DNA from: Treponema sp. UBA3819
Lineage (GTDB): Bacteria; Spirochaetota; Spirochaetia; Treponematales; Treponemataceae
Assembly: GCA_002369025.1 (NCBI GenBank)
Contig: DFDV01000106.1
Span: 1 to 8,134, forward strand
DNA length: 8,134 nt
Direction of reading: 5' to 3'
In this document: piece after piece, positions 7,601 through 8,134 of the stretch
How positions within the stretch are numbered: position 1 is the first letter of the stretch
Layout: the number at the start of each line of letters is the position of its first letter
Notes under the pieces: model-generated
Seen by the model: the letters and a program-made list of their open reading frames with translations, nothing else
The model's database searches: none
Told to the model about the DNA's origin: nothing
Program-made: the position numbers and the translations under genes

Positions 7601-7710
7601 CAACTCTGTTCCTGATTAACAGAGCGTTCTGTAATGTCACCCTTACCATGTGCAAATAGAAATGCATGAAGTGACAATAAAACGGACATCGCAACTATAA
7701 TTCTTTTCAT
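1672..7710 (-). CDS. Giant secreted Ig-like-repeat protein with C-terminal beta-barrel-like domain
   Basis: 2012 codons, TAA stop. The ATG at 7710 lies 6 nt after an AAGGAAG ribosome site. Residues 1-20 are a signal peptide (MKR, then a hydrophobic run to FLFA); there is no lipobox Cys. From about residue 38 to 1845 the protein is a chain of roughly 95-residue Ig-like modules. Each typically has a linker such as IDNTEPEV or VDNENPHV, a G-x-A-x-D-x-x-GI turn, a YSLDxG strand and a final TDxAGN hairpin. Modules are clear at about 81-462 and 1095-1793. Residues 463-1094 are more divergent, and 800-880 do not look like the standard module. Residues 1846-2012 contain alternating aromatic/hydrophobic and polar strands with many Gly and Trp, ending ISFGLRVNVF; a terminal Phe is typical of outer-membrane barrels. 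The likely role is a barrel-anchored surface fibre or adhesin, or a periplasmic scaffold. No enzyme motif is visible. The Ig-repeat assignment is firm; the barrel is inferred from pattern. Confidence 0.9.
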   Translation of the reverse strand: MKRIIVAMSVLLSLHAFLFAHGKGDITERSVNQEQSWREVFDLTDKKEGKYNVLVRVEDQGGNVAQGGPFNIWVDPESDLPFVGITNPLPQMRVTGNLNIVGTCVDDDSVDHVSLILDDNKSDIRIAEGKEFWSYYLDTSNMEEGPHTIEVFGTDVNGLRGHSVTLMWNLDRRRPVTEVTNIGMGTLVSGKINLIGTVQDGNGIKSLSYSVDGGNSFTDVKLSLNKETGVCEFHIPVNTKDIKDGPSVCWFKAQDKMGSIGVYSFLYFIDNTEPEVQVVYPSKDDKVNGKFSVVGYAKDTIGIERLTWSVNDQSGDFELIPGNAYWAKDFDYSRAEKAGSFDLNITATDTAGNVVTVKQTIRYDPELDKPLLTIDYPADKQAVDGDAGLFFVRGIAHDDDGIATVVYSLDGGPEQTIEAQGVFYALHPNTENLTGGEHTLTAWAVDESGIKGNPVTSRFIVKGNMPEIGDIKLHSIDGDTDIYQGYEVNPESDASLVTTLSSDAGIMSASYKMEWGTKGLYENEIPMPSKNGAKTVPVSISLDDAPWGLVRITITARDIFDRAVEKKLLLNMTDLTRVKSDTPQVVFTDSRISDAGDIINDLRNPVTGYFIGGVAKSVRLVPKTKFATVEVKDNVIYLYGTEELGNSEPVKVRVTTDQGLTYDSRELIFHSGAPAPHVQITSVNGMEPNYHSFMDGNEPIHIEGQVTSETPLSRFSYRVLTANADVNSDFVQGVEALPVSYAEYNVEKVAKDGTFSFDVDPFFFVRGCYVVEVIAENGRQAADAIFVRKLPPLPARSIDGSKAAVANPPVISWFDGVNLYYVTTYQGIIQKDHLCGVFRRDDMTPGAHTFDIAGKTLDTGKSYSSSFTTRKDGGVSVFFKSVNDTPYASGMKLVLPRGSRGQAQLVADIELISTEFPITAVTYEITGDRTAGGDVTQTGRASKVRVASEDGLHYEAVIPLDNLPARNTKIKVIADTAKGSGSYEGSIIIVRERDRELIDNSRQFYWTPQENVIFNEKTSSYALASGTSFSGYANVPAPITSSFASAPDGLELSSDGNNVSILAVKEGLYRNVTVKIKDGQGVDYTSQPVTLLVDNENPHVAILSPAQQSWLQDSLTLEVEADDTNGIASVEYSLDHGETWNAFTRRGSGGANTYAATIKLDLVEDGLLSVNVRATDRAGRTTIVGGAYQKDTQPPEAFVIVPGMEDIINGENLIAFKVTDNGRMDHITYLAPPAGKVAPQPIDIPLAPIVTTHVGTVEKPLHDLMTFNFYDAAGNVLVMREWQFIIDNQSDLPVAEVHLPEEEAVVTKDFTVSGVVYDDDGPSKIWYKIDKNDYQSLPDYASSFTFDVPIEGLADNEHTITVYAEDSNGVKGPEFVRHFNVSLEEPKGNIVKPSINTTVKETITIDGKASDKNGIKMVYVSLDNGNSYDETIGDFGHDKLNTEWHFTVDTRVIQDGTHAVFFKIVDWYGIEALYSSLINIDNTVPEITLELPMDGSLSTGMVFFSGQTTDNVELTDLHITVTSLEGKTVNSALSRKDLEVGQIITEAIDLSQLDNGLYNIELVGSDAANNVTRVSRNIMLNKFAPKAKVDLLYPLNGEEVRGVFNIYGTASSEVEITSLILYVDAVQVQETLLSTSGYYKFQLSPDLITDGQHKIRVQAVLADGKKITSNEQYINYTSFGPWITIDNFTYGDFAVDRPYIRGNSGYSISEEELVAAKVKGASKDLKAAVEAKSVEKVELSLDNGRTFEKISSSGKWRYRVENKDISEGYHFLLVRATMKNGEVAVTRTIVQVDNTAPIIKLISPGAGGRYNQELVFSGLTHDNVELKDVTLYLRKGDKASYEVPKFIQGLYFDWHFWGATLFDIGVGLTFFDDNVKLQVQWGQFTETQWALFKSGKYRYGGDSIIGAKLLANVYYLPFRYLFGPDWEWLSMNIALGANFTRFNDSGSGSAQILSAALAQLEFPRVTFAKQKMFRTIAFYTEGQLWFVPSDVAGDNIATIVPQISFGLRVNVF
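1675..2175 (-). other. C-terminal outer-membrane beta-barrel-like domain of the giant protein
   Basis: Residues 1846-2012 change character sharply from the Ig array. They are rich in Phe, Tyr, Trp and Gly, with amphipathic segments such as FDIGVGLTFF, VKLQVQWGQF, GAKLLANVYYLPF, MNIALGANFTRF, AFYTEGQLWFV and ISFGLRVNVF. I count about eight possible strands. The chain ends in Phe, as outer-membrane barrels recognised by BamA commonly do. At about 167 residues it is nearer an 8-stranded OmpA/OmpW-size barrel than the roughly 260-300-residue, 12-stranded autotransporter barrel. Strand count and membrane insertion are inferred. Confidence 0.6.
2332..4428 (-). repeat. C-terminal array of about seven Ig-like modules (protein-level repeat)
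   Basis: Residues 1095-1793 contain modules beginning near 1096, 1194, 1293, 1385, 1484, 1586 and 1682. Most start with a P-x-V/I-x-I/L strand and the spacing is 90-110 residues. The linkers include VDNENPHV, IIDNQSDLPV and IDNTVPEI. The copies are divergent, so this is an old duplication series rather than recent DNA repeats. The last full module carries an extra Lys/Ala/Glu-rich segment near 1709-1737. Confidence 0.8.
6325..7470 (-). repeat. N-terminal array of four Ig-like modules (protein-level repeat)
   Basis: Residues 81-462 contain four regular modules starting near 81, 175, 273 and 369. Shared features are the opening strand with a following Pro, an (I/V)xG(T/Y/I) strand, an acidic turn before the YSVDGG-type strand, and a closing hairpin such as ATDTAGN or AVDESGI. 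The linkers alternate between DPESDLP/DPELDKP and IDNTEP types. Divergence between copies is high at DNA level. Confidence 0.8.
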
Positions 7711-7716
7711 AGTGCA

Positions 7717-7723
7717 CTTCCTT
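7717..7723 (-). promoter_or_regulatory. Ribosome binding site of the giant gene
   Basis: AAGGAAG on the minus strand lies 6 nt before the ATG at 7710. It is followed immediately by a coding sequence with a typical signal peptide, which fixes the start. Confidence 0.8.
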
Positions 7724-7757
7724 TGTATTATACTTGGCTTAATTACAATTTTGAGTC

Positions 7758-7786
7758 ATTTTACCCTCAAAGTAAAGCCTTGTCAA
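7758..7786 (-). promoter_or_regulatory. Sigma70-type promoter of the giant gene
   Basis: On the minus strand a perfect TTGACA -35 box (7786-7781) is followed after exactly 17 bp by TAAAAT (7763-7758), one base from consensus. Transcription should begin near 7751, leaving a leader of about 40 nt with the ribosome site near its end. The -10 box is centred inside a short inverted repeat (TTTGAG at 7750-7755, CTCAAA at 7766-7771), which might be an operator. Confidence 0.75.
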
Positions 7787-7873
7787 ACGATGGAGAATTT
7801 TAAACTCTTCCAGTTCTTTTTCGGCAAAATTTGATAAATACTTAAAGAATGATATAGAAAGAATGAGGTATTT

Positions 7874-8074
7874 GTGCCTGATCTTTTTGCAATTAAAGGT
7901 TTTCAGATTTACTTCTGGTCAAATGAAAACAAGGAGCCCATTCATGTTCATATCAGTGAAGGCCAGTCCACGCCAAACGCAACAAAAATTTGGCTGACAT
8001 CAAAAGGCGGGTGTGATTCAGGGCAAACGCATTATAGATATCGAGCTTGCATATCGGCTGGACAAATGAAATGA
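7874..8074 (+). CDS. DUF4160-type small protein, C-terminus probably lost by frameshift
   Basis: The GTG start at 7874 follows GAGG after 5 nt. The N-terminus (MPDLFAIKGFQIYFW, SNEN, then EPIHVHISEG and KIWLTSKGGC) resembles DUF4160 proteins, known from the P-x-H-x-H/V motif and often found beside a DUF2442 protein, sometimes in toxin-antitoxin-like pairs. I recognise this from memory of the family. After GGC (about residue 47) the reading frame gives DSGQTHYRYRACISAGQMK, which does not look like the family tail. The +2 frame from 8013 gives VIQGKRIIDIELAYRLDK before a stop at 8067, a better match in character to the expected helix. A one- or two-base indel near 8009-8015 is therefore suspected. 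The frame-zero product is 66 residues, against roughly 80-90 usual. No DUF2442 partner is visible before the window ends. It may be a decaying gene. Confidence 0.6.
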   Translation: MPDLFAIKGFQIYFWSNENKEPIHVHISEGQSTPNATKIWLTSKGGCDSGQTHYRYRACISAGQMK

Positions 8075-8134
8075 ATGTGCAGCAAAAAGGCTACCGTTGC
8101 AGCGTGTCAAGCAAGCCCCGCGGTTGAGCGTAAT
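8075..8134. other. GC-rich tail without a supported gene
   Basis: After the stop at 8074, positions 8089-8130 are about two-thirds G+C, clearly above the AT-rich start of the DUF4160 gene. No start with a ribosome site is visible. On the plus strand the frame after the 8067 stop stays open to the edge, but the translation is not recognisable. Confidence 0.4.

Noticed and set aside
1672..7710. Sialidase or other enzyme function suggested by the Asp-box-like motifs
   Set aside because: The motifs sit in Ig-like units about 95 residues apart or more, not in a propeller, and no catalytic Arg triad or Tyr/Glu pair arrangement is visible.
7727..7732. Perfect TATAAT on the minus strand upstream of the giant gene
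   Set aside because: Its start point would fall on or after the ribosome site (7723-7717), and the matching -35 (CTCAAA) is poor. The TTGACA/TAAAAT pair further upstream is far better.
7831..7858. TTGATA, 16 bp, TATAGA on the plus strand as promoter of the DUF4160 gene
   Set aside because: The predicted start, near 7865, would cut into the GAGG ribosome site, so it cannot be supported as the main promoter.
8022..8129. Possible integron attC site ending in GTTGAGC (8123-8129)
   Set aside because: GTTGAGC fits the GTTRRRY core, but no RYYYAAC partner occurs at the right distance upstream on the same strand. A 7-base degenerate match alone is expected by chance.

Overview
The window looks like a spirochaete chromosome, most probably Treponema or a close relative. 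The reasons are an Ig-like-repeat lipoprotein with a relaxed lipobox, next to a giant secreted Ig-like-repeat protein with a C-terminal outer-membrane-type barrel. This is inferred from protein style only; no marker gene is present.

Layout. Positions 3-1544 (minus strand) hold the first 514 codons of an Ig-like-domain lipoprotein whose 3' end lies beyond the left edge. Positions 1545-1671 are a short intergenic gap with an imperfect stem-loop (1618-1657). Positions 1672-7710 (minus strand) are one uninterrupted 2012-codon gene. It encodes a signal peptide, an array of about 18 bacterial Ig-like modules, and a roughly 167-residue C-terminal region that reads like a small outer-membrane beta-barrel ending in Phe. 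Positions 7711-7873 are a divergent intergenic region with a strong sigma70-type promoter (TTGACA, 17 bp, TAAAAT) for the giant gene. Positions 7874-8074 (plus strand) are a DUF4160-type small protein whose C-terminus seems to have been lost by a frameshift. The last 60 bases are GC-rich and hold no gene I can support.

How the genes may work together. The giant protein and the lipoprotein lie in tandem on one strand and share the same module type, with IDNTxP-like linkers. This suggests two parts of one cell-envelope or surface apparatus: a barrel-anchored fibre and a lipid-anchored partner. That is inference. No catalytic domain is visible in either, so adhesion or a structural role is the most economical reading. 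The DUF4160 gene is unrelated and divergently transcribed.

The best candidates for something undescribed are the giant protein's architecture and the matched acidic linker and DDD loop found in three of its modules.
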